Assembly: GCA_902489375.1 (NCBI GenBank)
Contig: CABTZP010000003.1
Coordinates: 1-25,847 of the forward strand
DNA length: 25,847 bases
Origin: an uncultured Tissierellia bacterium
Lineage (GTDB): Bacteria; Bacillota; Clostridia; Tissierellales; Peptoniphilaceae
Direction: 5' to 3'
This document shows positions 15,119 through 22,921 of the stretch, piece after piece. Below the pieces are notes generated by a model. That model was not told where the DNA came from. It ran no database searches and saw only the letters and a program-made list of their open reading frames with translations. Each line of letters opens with the position of its first letter. Position 1 is the stretch's first letter. The translations under genes were made by a program, and so were the position numbers.

Positions 15119-16060
15119 TCATTTTTCCGGGGGTCCGGCCGTGATGGGGGGACTTTGGAGATTGGCTGTATACACGCCAATCAGGATGACTAGAGAGCCA
15201 ATGGCCTGAACTTTATTAAAGGGCTCGTGCAAGAGGAGGATCCCCGCCAGGATAGAAACCGTTGTGGAGACACCGATGAAGGTCACGGCCCGGTTGACCC
15301 CAATATAATCAATGGCGGTTACACACATCATAAAGTTCAAGACGGATCCGATCAAAGAGAGAAAGAGGACGCTGATCAAAAAGGGCCGACTCACAAAGGG
15401 AAGAGTAAAAAGAACGTGAAAATTTCGGTGGATCCCGGCCTCAATCAGGGCAAAGGCATCAAAGACGATCATCCCGCAAAGAAGCATCATATAAGTCACT
15501 TCCGGTCCAGAAAAATTTCGAGCGCTGGCAACCCGAACGCTGTATAAGGCGTAAGAAACCACGCAGATCATCAGGCAAAGGTAACCGAGAGGAGAAAAGG
15601 AAATTTTCATTCCCGCAGCAGCGACGGTGATGATCACGCCGAGCAGGGTCAAGATAATGCCACGGATCTGATTTTTCGACGGCTTTTCTTTCAGGACAAT
15701 GGTTGAAGCCACTAACGAAGCAACCGGAATGCAGGCTAAAATCACCCCGCTTTCGGAAGTGGAAGTCAGGTTAATGCCTATGGTCTCCGCGATGAAAAAG
15801 ATGACCGGACTAAAGAGCGCGATCCAAAGCAAAGGCCGAAGGTCTTTGCCCTTGAGGTGAATGGGTATGAGCTTACATTTCGCCAACAGGGTCATGGCGA
15901 TAAAAGCGAGGGAAAAACGCCAGGAGAGCAGAGAAAACATGGTCGAAGCGTCCACCGCAGTTTTCGTGAAAAAAAAGGTGAAACCATTTATGATTTCACT
16001 GCAGACCACGCAAAAGATGCCCATGCTGGTTTTATCGATGTTGAGTACTCTTTTCTTCAT
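15119..16060 (-). CDS. EamA-family (drug/metabolite superfamily) transporter
   Basis: A 313-residue inner-membrane carrier with about ten hydrophobic helices arranged as two EamA repeats (roughly residues 12-148 and 158-300). Each repeat ends in the typical Gly/Pro-containing helix, for example LLHEPFNKVQAIGSLVILIG near the C-terminus and LKEKPSKNQIRGIILTLLG in the first half. Members export amino acids or small metabolites; the substrate cannot be called. AGGAGG lies a few bases before the ATG. It is 111 bases downstream of the aldo/keto reductase on the same strand, with an inverted repeat in between, so co-transcription is uncertain. Confidence 0.9.
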   Translation of the reverse strand: MKKRVLNIDKTSMGIFCVVCSEIINGFTFFFTKTAVDASTMFSLLSWRFSLAFIAMTLLAKCKLIPIHLKGKDLRPLLWIALFSPVIFFIAETIGINLTSTSESGVILACIPVASLVASTIVLKEKPSKNQIRGIILTLLGVIITVAAAGMKISFSPLGYLCLMICVVSYALYSVRVASARNFSGPEVTYMMLLCGMIVFDAFALIEAGIHRNFHVLFTLPFVSRPFLISVLFLSLIGSVLNFMMCVTAIDYIGVNRAVTFIGVSTTVSILAGILLLHEPFNKVQAIGSLVILIGVYTANLQSPPITAGPPEK

Positions 16061-16093
16061 AAACCCTCCTGATGGTCTCGATTTAAAAAGTTT

Positions 16094-16144
16094 ACCCCTC
16101 GTCCGAAAAGACGAAAACGTTCATGCTGATCGGGTTCGAGGGGT
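16094..16144 (-). repeat. Inverted repeat between AKR and EamA genes
   Basis: ACCCCTCG (16094-16101) pairs with CGAGGGGT (16137-16144), an 8-bp perfect stem with a 35-base interior. The interior contains a competing CGTC/GACG hairpin (16100-16113). On the minus strand the outer stem is followed by AAACTTTTTAAA. It could be a weak terminator of the reductase gene or a processing/attenuation site before EamA. Confidence 0.35.
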
Positions 16145-16171
16145 GAGCTTAGTTATCCAGTCGGTTTGCCC

Positions 16172-17026
16172 TTACTTCGGTCGGGAAGCGTACCATCTCA
16201 TCTGCTCTTCATCGGTAGAAAGTTTGCCAATCCTCAGGTTTTGATCGGTTTCTTCCAAATCGGCCATTTCCTGTTCAGTTAAAGAAAAATCAAAGACCTT
16301 GAGGTTGCTCTTTTGATGCTCTTCGCTGGTCGCTTTGGGGATGGGAATAATGCCTTCCTGGATATGCCAGCGCAAAAGGATTTGAGAAGGAAGCCGGCCA
16401 TGATTTTTTGCCGCTTGCTGGACAGATCCTTCTTCATAGATACCATTTTTTCCTCGGGCAAGGGGACTATAGGCGACGGGCTGAATGCCTTTTTCCTTTA
16501 AATAGGCCCGCAAGGCTTTTTCCTGGAGCTGAGGATGGAGCTCAATCTGATTAATGACGGGCTTTACGTTCGCATAGGTGGATAGCTTTTCGAGATGCTC
16601 TTCCCGAAGATTACAAACGGCAATGGCCCGGGCAATTCCCTGCTCAAGGCAGGATTCCAAGACCCGCCAGGATTCTTTGTATCCCTTTCCCGGCCAGTGG
16701 AGGTAGAGGATGTCCAGATAATCGACCCCTAAATCACGCAGGGACCGTTCAACAGAAAAGAGGGTGTCGTCTGTTCCATAATAATTCGGCCAAACTTTGG
16801 TCGCAATCGTAAGGCTCTTTCGGGGAACCCCGCATTCTTTGATGGCCCGGCCCACAATTTTTTCATTTTCATACATCCAGGCGGTATCAATCATCCGGTA
16901 GCCCATTTGAATGGCCCGGGCGATGTCCTGGGCGTTTTTCTCTTCGGTCATCTTGTAGGTCCCAAAGCCCAGAGCGGGAATGTCCATCCCGTTCGAAAGG
17001 CGGACCAGAGGAATTTTTTCGCCCAT
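16172..17026 (-). CDS. Aldo/keto reductase (AKR5-like)
   Basis: A 284-residue NADPH-dependent oxidoreductase with a TIM-barrel fold, reducing aldehydes or ketones in the cytoplasm. The full catalytic tetrad is visible: D47 in MIDTAW, Y52 in YENE, K77 in ATKVW and H110 in LYLHWPG. Cofactor-binding segments include NQIELHPQLQ, AYSPLARG and IPIPKAT. The typical GVSNF motif reads AVCNL here, with Cys in place of Ser next to the cofactor ring, a mild departure. GGAG stands 8 bases before the ATG. It is 41 bases downstream of the PepSY lipoprotein gene on the same strand and probably shares its transcript. Confidence 0.93.
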   Translation of the reverse strand: MGEKIPLVRLSNGMDIPALGFGTYKMTEEKNAQDIARAIQMGYRMIDTAWMYENEKIVGRAIKECGVPRKSLTIATKVWPNYYGTDDTLFSVERSLRDLGVDYLDILYLHWPGKGYKESWRVLESCLEQGIARAIAVCNLREEHLEKLSTYANVKPVINQIELHPQLQEKALRAYLKEKGIQPVAYSPLARGKNGIYEEGSVQQAAKNHGRLPSQILLRWHIQEGIIPIPKATSEEHQKSNLKVFDFSLTEQEMADLEETDQNLRIGKLSTDEEQMRWYASRPK

Positions 17027-17067
17027 TTTCTTTTCTCCATTTCTTTAAGTCTATGATGGCTCGCGCG

Positions 17068-17826
17068 TCAGGACTTCTTTTTGTCTTGAGATTGGATGGG
17101 GGTAACCCGGATCACATTTGGCTCATCCTTTCCCTTGGCATCCTCAATCTTATCCCGGTTGCGGCTCAGAAGCTCTCCCTTATCAGCGTCTACCTTATAA
17201 TGATAGGCATATCCATCAAAATGGAAACTGATGACGTAGACCCGTTTTCCATCCTCTTGAACGATTTTATATTCGTAGGGACCAATTTCAGCAAGGCTTT
17301 TTGCCCCCGCATCTTTAAAGGTTTTTTCCAAAATATCGTTGGTGGCGCTTTCTTCTTTGGCAAATCCTACTCGGGTAAAATCCTTGCGCAGAATTTTGCC
17401 TTCCGAGCTGACCCGATAATCGTATTCGGTATCCTCATGGGTAAAGAGGATGTCGTAGCGTTCTTTTTCAGTGTTGAATTCCAGCTTTTTCACCTCAACC
17501 TCATCTTCGAGGCATTCGGCGTCGGCTAAAGCTGCGCCGAGGGCAGCCTTTTCTTCCATTGAATAGGATGTTTCCTTATCCGCATCTTCAGGGGAAACCA
17601 TCTCCCCTGCGTCTGATTTTTCCTCAGGATCGTCTTTTCCCTCTTCAGCCGATGAGCTGTCGAAATAGGAACGCTCGATGTGATCGGACTGATCAGACAT
17701 ATCAATGGAGAAGGCGGATTGGTCTTTGCTGGTCTCTTGCGGCTCCACTTCGGGGCCTTTTTTTCCACAGGCCGTTAAGGTTAAGATCAGGGCAAGGGCA
17801 CAGCCGATCAATAGTCGTTTTTTCAT
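17068..17826 (-). CDS. PepSY-domain lipoprotein
   Basis: A 252-residue exported lipoprotein. The signal peptide MKKRLLIGCALALILTLTAC ends in a lipobox with the lipidated Cys at residue 20. A long acidic, Ser/Glu/Asp-rich linker follows (about 25-90). Two PepSY-like repeats come next: one around residues 92-150 (ending EGKILRKD) and one around 163-228 (ending DKGELLSRNRD). PepSY domains are thought to inhibit peptidases or sense ligands at the cell surface; the partner is unknown. AAGGAGG precedes the ATG by five bases. It appears to be the first gene of a unit with the aldo/keto reductase. Confidence 0.88.
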   Translation of the reverse strand: MKKRLLIGCALALILTLTACGKKGPEVEPQETSKDQSAFSIDMSDQSDHIERSYFDSSSAEEGKDDPEEKSDAGEMVSPEDADKETSYSMEEKAALGAALADAECLEDEVEVKKLEFNTEKERYDILFTHEDTEYDYRVSSEGKILRKDFTRVGFAKEESATNDILEKTFKDAGAKSLAEIGPYEYKIVQEDGKRVYVISFHFDGYAYHYKVDADKGELLSRNRDKIEDAKGKDEPNVIRVTPIQSQDKKKS

Positions 17827-17940
17827 ATAAGCCTCCTTAATTCTCTTCTATTCTATATCCATTCTGGCATTCCTTCTATCCTTTTGTTCCTTTTTTGTTC
17901 CTTTTTTCATTCCCCGTGAGGAGTTTATCCTTGTCATTTC

Positions 17941-17969
17941 TTGATATGATGAAAAATATCCTGAATAAT
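17941..17969 (+). promoter_or_regulatory. Candidate promoter for the YkvI-type transporter
   Basis: TTGATA (17941-17946), a 17-base spacer and AATAAT (17964-17969): one mismatch to consensus in each box. RNA would begin near 17976, giving a leader of about 120 bases that contains two copies of GTTCACG (17983-17989 and 18041-18047). Confidence 0.45.
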
Positions 17970-18095
17970 AATGAATGAGCTTGTTCACGTTTTTATGTTT
18001 ATTGGTTGGGGTAAAAAGAGAACAGTCTTGTTCCAAAGTCGTTCACGCTACCAACAAGGGGAAAAAAGTCCTCTTATTTTTTGAAAGGTATCTTC

Positions 18096-19499
18096 ATGTT
18101 TCGTTTTAAGAAAGAAAATAAAAGCAGGGCCCAGTTCGGAGGCAGCGCTTACCAGGAGTCTTGCGCTGGGGAACAAAGCCGGGAAAAGACCCATCCGATC
18201 GTTCAAAAAAATCTGGTCAAGAGGCGGTGGATCATCGCCCTGGCCTATGTGGGCGCATTAACCGGAGCGGGTCTTGCTTCCGGTCAGGAACTTTTGCAGT
18301 ATTTTGTGACCTTTGGTTATTCCGGATTGGTTGCTGTATGCCTGGTCGGGCTTTTGCACTGGGCTTTTGGGGGAATCACCGTTGCCCTGGGCTCCTATTT
18401 TATGGCAAGAGATCAGAATCAGGTTTTGAATAACATTGGACCGGCCATCGTAACGAAGATCTTGGATCTGGGCCTGATGGTAGACTGCTTTGTTCTGGGA
18501 TTTGTTATGATTGCCGGGGCAGGTTCCAATTTAAACCAGCAATTTGGATTTCCGATCTGGATGGGCGCCCTCCTTTGCGCGGTACTGGTTTTTGTCTGCT
18601 CTTTATTTGATTTCCAGAAGGTTTCTGTTGTCATTGGCTCTTTTACCCCCTTCATTGTCGGTTTTATCAGTCTTGCGGCGGTTTATGTTTTCTTTTTTAC
18701 ACCCGTTGATTTTTCATCTTCAGCGAAGATCACGCAGACGGTCCCTACGACGCTTCCCAATGTTTGGGTTTCTCTCTTTAACTACTTTGCCATGTGTCTG
18801 ATGACTGGGGCATCCATCGCCTTTGTCCTGGGCGGCGAGGAGTATGATTCAGAGACGGCTTATAAAGGAGGAAGAATCGGAGGCTTTCTTGTGGGGCTGG
18901 TGACGGTTCTTGAGACCTTTACGATTTTTCTGTCTATTTCTTATGTGAAAGACGCTGATCTTCCCATGCTTACCCTCCTTACCCGTTTAAACGCGAAGCT
19001 GGGTTTTGTCATGGCCATCTTGATTTATGGGATGATCTTTAATACTGCGATTTCCCTCTATTATGCTCTTGCCCGCCGGCTGACCGGGAAAAAACCTCAG
19101 CTTTTTATTCCGACGATGGGGGCTTTGGTGGGGATTGGCTATGGCCTTTCATTTTTTGGCTTTAAGTCCTTAGTGGCGATCGTCTATCCGATGATTGGCT
19201 ATGTCGGTTTTATTTTGATCAGCGTGCTTCTGATTGCCTGGATCCAAAGTAAGCAAAAGGTCAAGTGGGAGTGGAAGAGAAGGCAGTCTATTTTTCACCT
19301 GATGACCGCCAAGCCCAAGGAGGGAAGCGAACGGGAAAAAAAGAACCAGGAAAATGTTCGCCTGCTTATTGAATCTTCCCCGGTGGATGCGAAGGAGCTT
19401 AAAAAAAGTGCGGAAGAAGCGGTTCAGGAATATCAAAAGGCCATGAAAAGCGCCGGTGAAAAAGGGGAAGAAGCGGAAGAGATCGACGAAAAGAGATAA
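18096..19499 (+). CDS. YkvI-family membrane transporter (LeuT-like fold)
   Basis: A 467-residue inner-membrane protein with about ten helices between residues 45 and 390. The signature GALTGAGLASGQELLQYF (near residues 53-70) with unwound-helix glycines marks the YkvI family, distant relatives of the amino-acid/sodium symporters of the LeuT superfamily. An amino-acid or related cation-coupled substrate is likely but untested. I use ATG 18096, which has AAAGG 7 bases upstream; the frame also offers TTG at 18081 without its own site. The C-terminal ~75 residues are a highly charged Lys/Glu-rich, coiled-coil-like cytoplasmic tail, longer than the membrane core needs. No terminator is visible after the stop. 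Confidence 0.88.
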   Translation: MFRFKKENKSRAQFGGSAYQESCAGEQSREKTHPIVQKNLVKRRWIIALAYVGALTGAGLASGQELLQYFVTFGYSGLVAVCLVGLLHWAFGGITVALGSYFMARDQNQVLNNIGPAIVTKILDLGLMVDCFVLGFVMIAGAGSNLNQQFGFPIWMGALLCAVLVFVCSLFDFQKVSVVIGSFTPFIVGFISLAAVYVFFFTPVDFSSSAKITQTVPTTLPNVWVSLFNYFAMCLMTGASIAFVLGGEEYDSETAYKGGRIGGFLVGLVTVLETFTIFLSISYVKDADLPMLTLLTRLNAKLGFVMAILIYGMIFNTAISLYYALARRLTGKKPQLFIPTMGALVGIGYGLSFFGFKSLVAIVYPMIGYVGFILISVLLIAWIQSKQKVKWEWKRRQSIFHLMTAKPKEGSEREKKNQENVRLLIESSPVDAKELKKSAEEAVQEYQKAMKSAGEKGEEAEEIDEKR

Positions 19500-19514
19500 A
19501 AAACAACTTTTCTC

Positions 19515-19543
19515 TTGCCAGATCGCCATTGATATTATATAAA
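19515..19543 (+). promoter_or_regulatory. Candidate promoter for the GNAT gene
   Basis: TTGCCA (19515-19520), a 17-base spacer and TATAAA (19538-19543), each one mismatch from consensus. Transcription would start near 19550, leaving a leader of about 190 bases before the GNAT ATG. Confidence 0.5.
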
Positions 19544-19616
19544 TATTTCTGGATGAAAAAAATCGTTAAGTTTGTTAAAATGTTCACGTACGTTGATGAA
19601 ATTTTTTGAAAGTGAA

Positions 19617-19704
19617 GTCGGATGCTGATGAGGAAAGGCGGGGTCCGACGGAGATCAGCCATCGGTTTATGATTGAGCAAATCGGTGGAAGTTGGCACCT
19701 TTCC
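19617..19704 (+). promoter_or_regulatory. Possible structured 5' leader before the GNAT gene
   Basis: The leader holds several complementary segments: GTCGGA (19617-19622) with TCCGAC (19644-19649), GCTGAT (19624-19629) with ATCAGC (19654-19659), CCATCG (19659-19664) with CGGTGG (19683-19688, one G-U), and GGAAAGG (19632-19638) with CCTTTCC (19698-19704). The first two interlock as an H-type pseudoknot. Several 6-bp matches are expected by chance in this length, so this is only a candidate. No known riboswitch core is recognisable. Confidence 0.25.
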
Positions 19705-19743
19705 GGAAATTGGGCTGGTGGAGAGAAGAAAAGAGGAGTAGAG

Positions 19744-20043
19744 ATGATCGAAATTAAATATGAACCGGAAAACTTGCGCTTTGCGGCCTATGATGGCATT
19801 GTCAGCGCAGGAGAATGCTGCTATGAAGTTTTAGATGACGGCGTGTGGAATGCCTATCACACCTATGTGAAAGATTGCTATTCCGGGCAGGGCATTGCCA
19901 AAAAGCTTTTTGATGCTTTAGTGGAGCAAGCGAAAGAAGAAAAAGTTAAAGTGATGCCTTCCTGCTCTTATATTCAGCACTGCTTTGATAAAGCGCCGGA
20001 TCTGGAAAATATGGTCTGCCCCTGTAAGGAAGATGAAGAATAG
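19744..20043 (+). CDS. Small GNAT-type N-acetyltransferase, Cys-rich
   Basis: A 99-residue protein of the compact GNAT group (Acetyltransf_CG / YidJ-like). The acetyl-CoA-binding turn is YSGQGIAKKLFDALVEQAKE (46-65), followed by the VKVMPSCSYIQHCFDKAPD region in which the family has its conserved Cys. Seven cysteines occur in 99 residues (25, 26, 45, 74, 80, 92, 94), including a CPC near the C-terminus followed by an acidic tail. The frame is open upstream to 19606, but GAGGAG just before the ATG at 19744 and the match to family length support the short form. A strong terminator follows. The acceptor substrate is unknown. Confidence 0.88.
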   Translation: MIEIKYEPENLRFAAYDGIVSAGECCYEVLDDGVWNAYHTYVKDCYSGQGIAKKLFDALVEQAKEEKVKVMPSCSYIQHCFDKAPDLENMVCPCKEDEE

Positions 20044-20069
20044 GGAAAAGATTTCATCCGTTTCGATTA

Positions 20070-20111
20070 GCCCCCCTTTGAGCTTGACCTCAAAGGGGGG
20101 CTTGAATTTTT
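20070..20111 (+). terminator. Strong terminator after the GNAT gene
   Basis: A 13-bp perfect stem, GCCCCCCTTTGAG (20070-20082) with CTCAAAGGGGGGC (20089-20101), six-base loop, then TTGAATTTTT. This is the strongest intrinsic terminator in the window. Confidence 0.94.
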
Positions 20112-20193
20112 GTCCGCCCCGAAGATTCATTTTATGGTCCCATAGGTGGAAAGGATTTTTCTTTGGAATGCCTTTTTCTCATCTCTTTTGCCT

Positions 20194-20199
20194 TATAAT
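20194..20199 (+). promoter_or_regulatory. Candidate -10 element for the thiamine-binding protein gene
   Basis: A perfect TATAAT lies 63 bases before the ATG, downstream of the GNAT terminator where a new promoter is needed. The -35 region is only T-rich (no good TTGACA at 16-18 bases), so the call rests on the -10 box and position. Confidence 0.35.
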
Positions 20200-20261
20200 G
20201 AAAAAGAAGCAACTTTAGTGGATTAATAAAAATAGAGAAGAAATGAATGCAAGGAGGCATG

Positions 20262-20576
20262 ATGAACGTTTTAGTGGCAATTTCGATTTCTCCCTCAGGG
20301 GTTGGCGACAAGCTTTCTCCTTACGTTGCCCAGGCTGTTAAAGTCATTGAGGATTCCGGTCTTCCGAATCGGACGAACGCCATGTTCACCGAGATCGAAG
20401 GCGAATGGGACGATGTGATGAAGGTGGTAAAAGATGCGGTCATGGTCCTGGCAGAGCAGGGTTACCGCACCGGCCTGGTTTTAAAGGCAGATGTCCGTCC
20501 CGGCCATAGCGATACCATGCATAAGAAACTTGATGCTTTAGGCCAGCAGCTGGAAAAGCTCAAAGAAAAAGAATAA
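20262..20576 (+). CDS. Thiamine-binding protein, MTH1187/YkoF-like
   Basis: A 104-residue soluble protein of the thiamine-binding (MTH1187/YqgV, PF01910-type) family. It has the expected ferredoxin-like alternation: MNVLVAISISPSGVGDKLSPYV, then a helix AQAVKVIEDSG, then TNAMFTEIEGEWDDVMKVVKDA, then RTGLVLKADVRPG and a charged C-terminal helix. Members form oligomers that bind thiamine or its pyrimidine moiety. Two ATGs occur in tandem (20259 and 20262); AAGGAGG is one base from the first and four from the second, so I use the second. An earlier in-frame ATG at 20247 precedes the ribosome site. The thiamine transporter ThiT is elsewhere in the window, not linked. Confidence 0.9.
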   Translation: MNVLVAISISPSGVGDKLSPYVAQAVKVIEDSGLPNRTNAMFTEIEGEWDDVMKVVKDAVMVLAEQGYRTGLVLKADVRPGHSDTMHKKLDALGQQLEKLKEKE

Positions 20577-20597
20577 GTGTGACTTTTTAGTGAAAAC

Positions 20598-20641
20598 GGC
20601 CCCGCAGGCCGCTCTTTTAGCGGCCCGCGGGGCCATGTTTT
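20598..20641 (+). terminator. Terminator after the thiamine-binding protein gene
   Basis: GGCCCCGC (20598-20605) pairs with GCGGGGCC (20627-20634), continued by GGCCGCT/AGCGGCC across an A·C mismatch, giving about 15 bp with a 5-base tip. The following T-tract is short (GTTTTA), but the stem is extremely stable. Confidence 0.78.
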
Positions 20642-20703
20642 ATCAGATGCCATTTTTGTTCAAGCAAATGATCAAGCGTGAAATAAGCATGAAATGAGTA
20701 GAC

Positions 20704-21642
20704 ATGGACGCCCTGATTTTTTCTTTTGAAATCATTTTCCCCTTTCTTCTATATATGTTGGCTGGCATGGCCTGCCGAAAGCTTGAGGTGATTGGCCCGG
20801 AGGGACCCTCCAAGATCAATCGGCTGGTCTTTCGGCTCTTTTTGCCGGTCAGCCTCTTTCTTTCTACGGCGACGGCCAGCCCTTCTCTTGACCAGGCCCT
20901 TTTGACGATCCTTTATGCCCTGGCCTGCCTTTTGGCTACCTTCTTCCTGGCCTGGGCTTTTTACGCGAAAAAGCCCATTCGTCCGGGTCAAAAAGGTGTT
21001 ATGGTGCAGGATGCGTATCGGTCAAATCTGGCTCTTTTTGGGGTGGCTTTAACCGAAGCCCTTTTACAGGGGAAGGGGACGGGAATCACAGAAGCTGTGA
21101 TTGGCGTTTTGATCCCTGCCTTTAATCTGATTTCCGTCTTTATTCTTTCATACTATGGAGAAGAGGCGGTAAAGCGGAAGGAACTTTTTTGGAAGATCAT
21201 AAAGAATCCATTGATTGACGCGATTGCTTTGGGGACCTTGTTCCGCGTCCTGGGCATTCCGATTAAAGGCCCCTTAAAAACAGGGCTGACAAGCCTTGCC
21301 CACGTGGCCACTCCCCTTGCCCTCGTTGGCCTGGGAGCGGGATTTTCCTTCCAGCAGACCAAGGTCTTCCGGAAGCTGCTGTATCCGGCTGTTTTCACCC
21401 GGCTTCTTTTGGCTCCCGGAATCTTCCTTAGCCTGGCGGCTGCCCTGGGTTTCCATGGAGAACCGATGGTCAGTCTCCTTGCCTTTTTGGCCGGGCCATG
21501 CTCGGTCTCTTCATATGCCATGGCCGACGCGATGGGGAAGGAAGGGCCTTTGGCCGGACAAATTCTTCTTTATACTACGGCCCTTTGCTCCTTTACGCTT
21601 TTTCTTTTTATCAGCCTCTTAAAAGCCGAAGGATTGATTTAA
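20704..21642 (+). CDS. AEC-family (auxin efflux carrier-type) transporter
   Basis: A 312-residue inner-membrane carrier with about ten helices in two halves separated by a hydrophilic loop near residues 155-165. Family-like features include the N-terminal PFLLYMLAGMACRKL, QDAYRSNLALFGVAL (about 102-116), NPLIDAIALGTLFRVLG, and the late FLAGPCSVSSYAMADAMG segment. Bacterial AEC members move malate, other dicarboxylates or amino-acid-like anions; the substrate here is not determinable. The ribosome site is weak (GAGTAG) and there is no better start nearby. Terminators isolate it from the preceding gene. Confidence 0.9.
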   Translation: MDALIFSFEIIFPFLLYMLAGMACRKLEVIGPEGPSKINRLVFRLFLPVSLFLSTATASPSLDQALLTILYALACLLATFFLAWAFYAKKPIRPGQKGVMVQDAYRSNLALFGVALTEALLQGKGTGITEAVIGVLIPAFNLISVFILSYYGEEAVKRKELFWKIIKNPLIDAIALGTLFRVLGIPIKGPLKTGLTSLAHVATPLALVGLGAGFSFQQTKVFRKLLYPAVFTRLLLAPGIFLSLAAALGFHGEPMVSLLAFLAGPCSVSSYAMADAMGKEGPLAGQILLYTTALCSFTLFLFISLLKAEGLI

Positions 21643-21984
21643 AGCGAAAAAGAAGAAACTTGGGGGCGAAATCGCTGATGGGTGCGAAAAGGGGGAAAAT
21701 TAAAAAATTTTCATCTGCGTTCTTTTCTACGATAATGGGCTAAAGTTACCCTGCAGCGAAAGAAAGTCCATGGTAAAATAAAAGACAGGTAAAGAGAGAT
21801 AAAGAGATAAGAAAAATTCTTTGTTTGTGTTTGCAGGGAATTTGACGTATTATCTTTTTATATATTTTAATCATTGGCAGCAAAAATATAAGATTTCCCT
21901 TTTCGCTTGTCGGATGGCATCCGCTTTGGCCCAGCCAGGCTCAGACCTTTTCTGGCAGACTGAAATCGGTAAAAAGGACGATTC
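21643..21984 (+). other. Intergenic region before oppB
   Basis: 342 bases without a convincing gene. It holds an A/T hairpin GAAAATT/AATTTTC (21695-21712) that might weakly end the AEC transcript, then A/T-rich sequence, the opp promoter candidate (21842-21871), a perfect palindrome CGGATGgCATCCG (21911-21923) and a GCCAG/CTGGC hairpin near 21934-21956. I see no riboswitch or small coding frame with a ribosome site. Confidence 0.5.
21842..21871 (+). promoter_or_regulatory. Candidate promoter of the opp operon
   Basis: TTGACG (21842-21847), an 18-base A/T-rich spacer and TTTAAT (21866-21871), one mismatch in each box. RNA would begin near 21878, about 107 bases before oppB. The palindrome CGGATGgCATCCG at 21911-21923 lies about 33 bases into the transcript and could be an operator or small hairpin. 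Confidence 0.5.
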
Positions 21985-22911
21985 ATGAATACCAAGACAA
22001 TTTTTTACATTATTAAGCGCATTTTGCTCGCCCTTGTCACCGTATGGGTGGTGGTTACGATCACCTTCTTCACCATGCACATGATTCCGGGCGGCCCCTT
22101 CTTGGCGGAAAAAGCAATTACGAAAGAAGCTCAGGCCCAACTTGAAGCCCAATATGGTCTGGATAAGCCAAAATTTGAACAATATACGACTTATCTAAAG
22201 GGCGTGGTTCAAGGAGAGTTTGGTCCGTCGATTAAGCAAAGAGGCCGGATGGTATCCGACATTATCAAAGACGGTATGCGGACTTCCATTAAGCTGGGCG
22301 TTACCGCCGCTTTTCTGGCCTTATTGATTGGCGTGCCACTGGGCGCGACCGCGGCAGTAAAAAGAAATCAACCGATTGATAAGGTCATCATGGTCATCAC
22401 CACCGCGTTCGTCTCTATGCCTTCCTTTATTATGGGCTCTTTGCTCCTTACCTTGCTATGCGTAAAGCTCAAAGTTTTTCCGGCTAACGGTACAACAGCC
22501 GCGGGGCTTATTTTGCCAGTGATTACTCTTTCCCTCTATCCGATGGCCTATATAACGCGTTTGATTCGCTCATCAATGCTCGATGAGCTGGATCAGGATT
22601 ATATCCGTACTGCAAAAGCCAAAGGCGTTTCGGATCATAACATTATTTTCCACCATGCTTTAAAGAATTCTTTAATCCCGGTAATTACGTATTTCGGGCC
22701 GATGCTGGCCTACATTGTCACCGGTTCGATTGTTGTCGAAAAAATCTTTGCCGTTCCGGGAATCGGAAGGTCCTTTGTCAATTCCATTACCGGACGGGAT
22801 TACACTTTAGTGATGGGAACAACGATCGTCCTTGCTAGTTTGATTGTTGTCATGAACCTGATCAGTGATATTCTCTACACCATTGCTGACCCAAGAATTT
22901 CTTTAGAGTAG
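21985..22911 (+). CDS. oppB: Oligopeptide ABC transporter permease OppB
   Basis: A 308-residue inner-membrane permease of the peptide/nickel (Opp/Dpp) ABC importer family. Six helices are visible, starting with IIKRILLALVTVWVVVTITFF (about 9-29). The characteristic MIPGGPF follows TM1, and the ABC-coupling EAA-type loop is YIRTAKAKGVSDHNIIFHHALKNSLIP, near residues 207-233. AAAGGA is 7 bases before the ATG. It is first of four tightly spaced genes; oppC begins 10 bases after its stop. Substrate specificity (oligo- or dipeptide) is set by a binding protein not present here. Confidence 0.94.
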   Translation: MNTKTIFYIIKRILLALVTVWVVVTITFFTMHMIPGGPFLAEKAITKEAQAQLEAQYGLDKPKFEQYTTYLKGVVQGEFGPSIKQRGRMVSDIIKDGMRTSIKLGVTAAFLALLIGVPLGATAAVKRNQPIDKVIMVITTAFVSMPSFIMGSLLLTLLCVKLKVFPANGTTAAGLILPVITLSLYPMAYITRLIRSSMLDELDQDYIRTAKAKGVSDHNIIFHHALKNSLIPVITYFGPMLAYIVTGSIVVEKIFAVPGIGRSFVNSITGRDYTLVMGTTIVLASLIVVMNLISDILYTIADPRISLE

Positions 22912-22921
22912 GAGCAAGGAT

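Noticed and set aside
17882..17907. Tandem repeat of TTTTGTTCC-type units
   Set aside because: Only two short T-rich copies; simple-sequence slippage explains it and no CRISPR-like or operator spacing is present.
17848..18036. 62-codon minus-strand open frame in the lipoprotein/YkvI intergenic region
   Set aside because: No ribosome site, composition like promoter DNA, and it overlaps the + strand promoter candidate.
19606..19743. T-box riboswitch or N-terminal extension of the GNAT protein
   Set aside because: Fragments such as GATGAGGAAAGG and TCGGTGGAAG recall T-box stem I, but there is no GGGTGGnACCGCG antiterminator core. The open frame upstream of 19744 lacks a start signal and exceeds family length.
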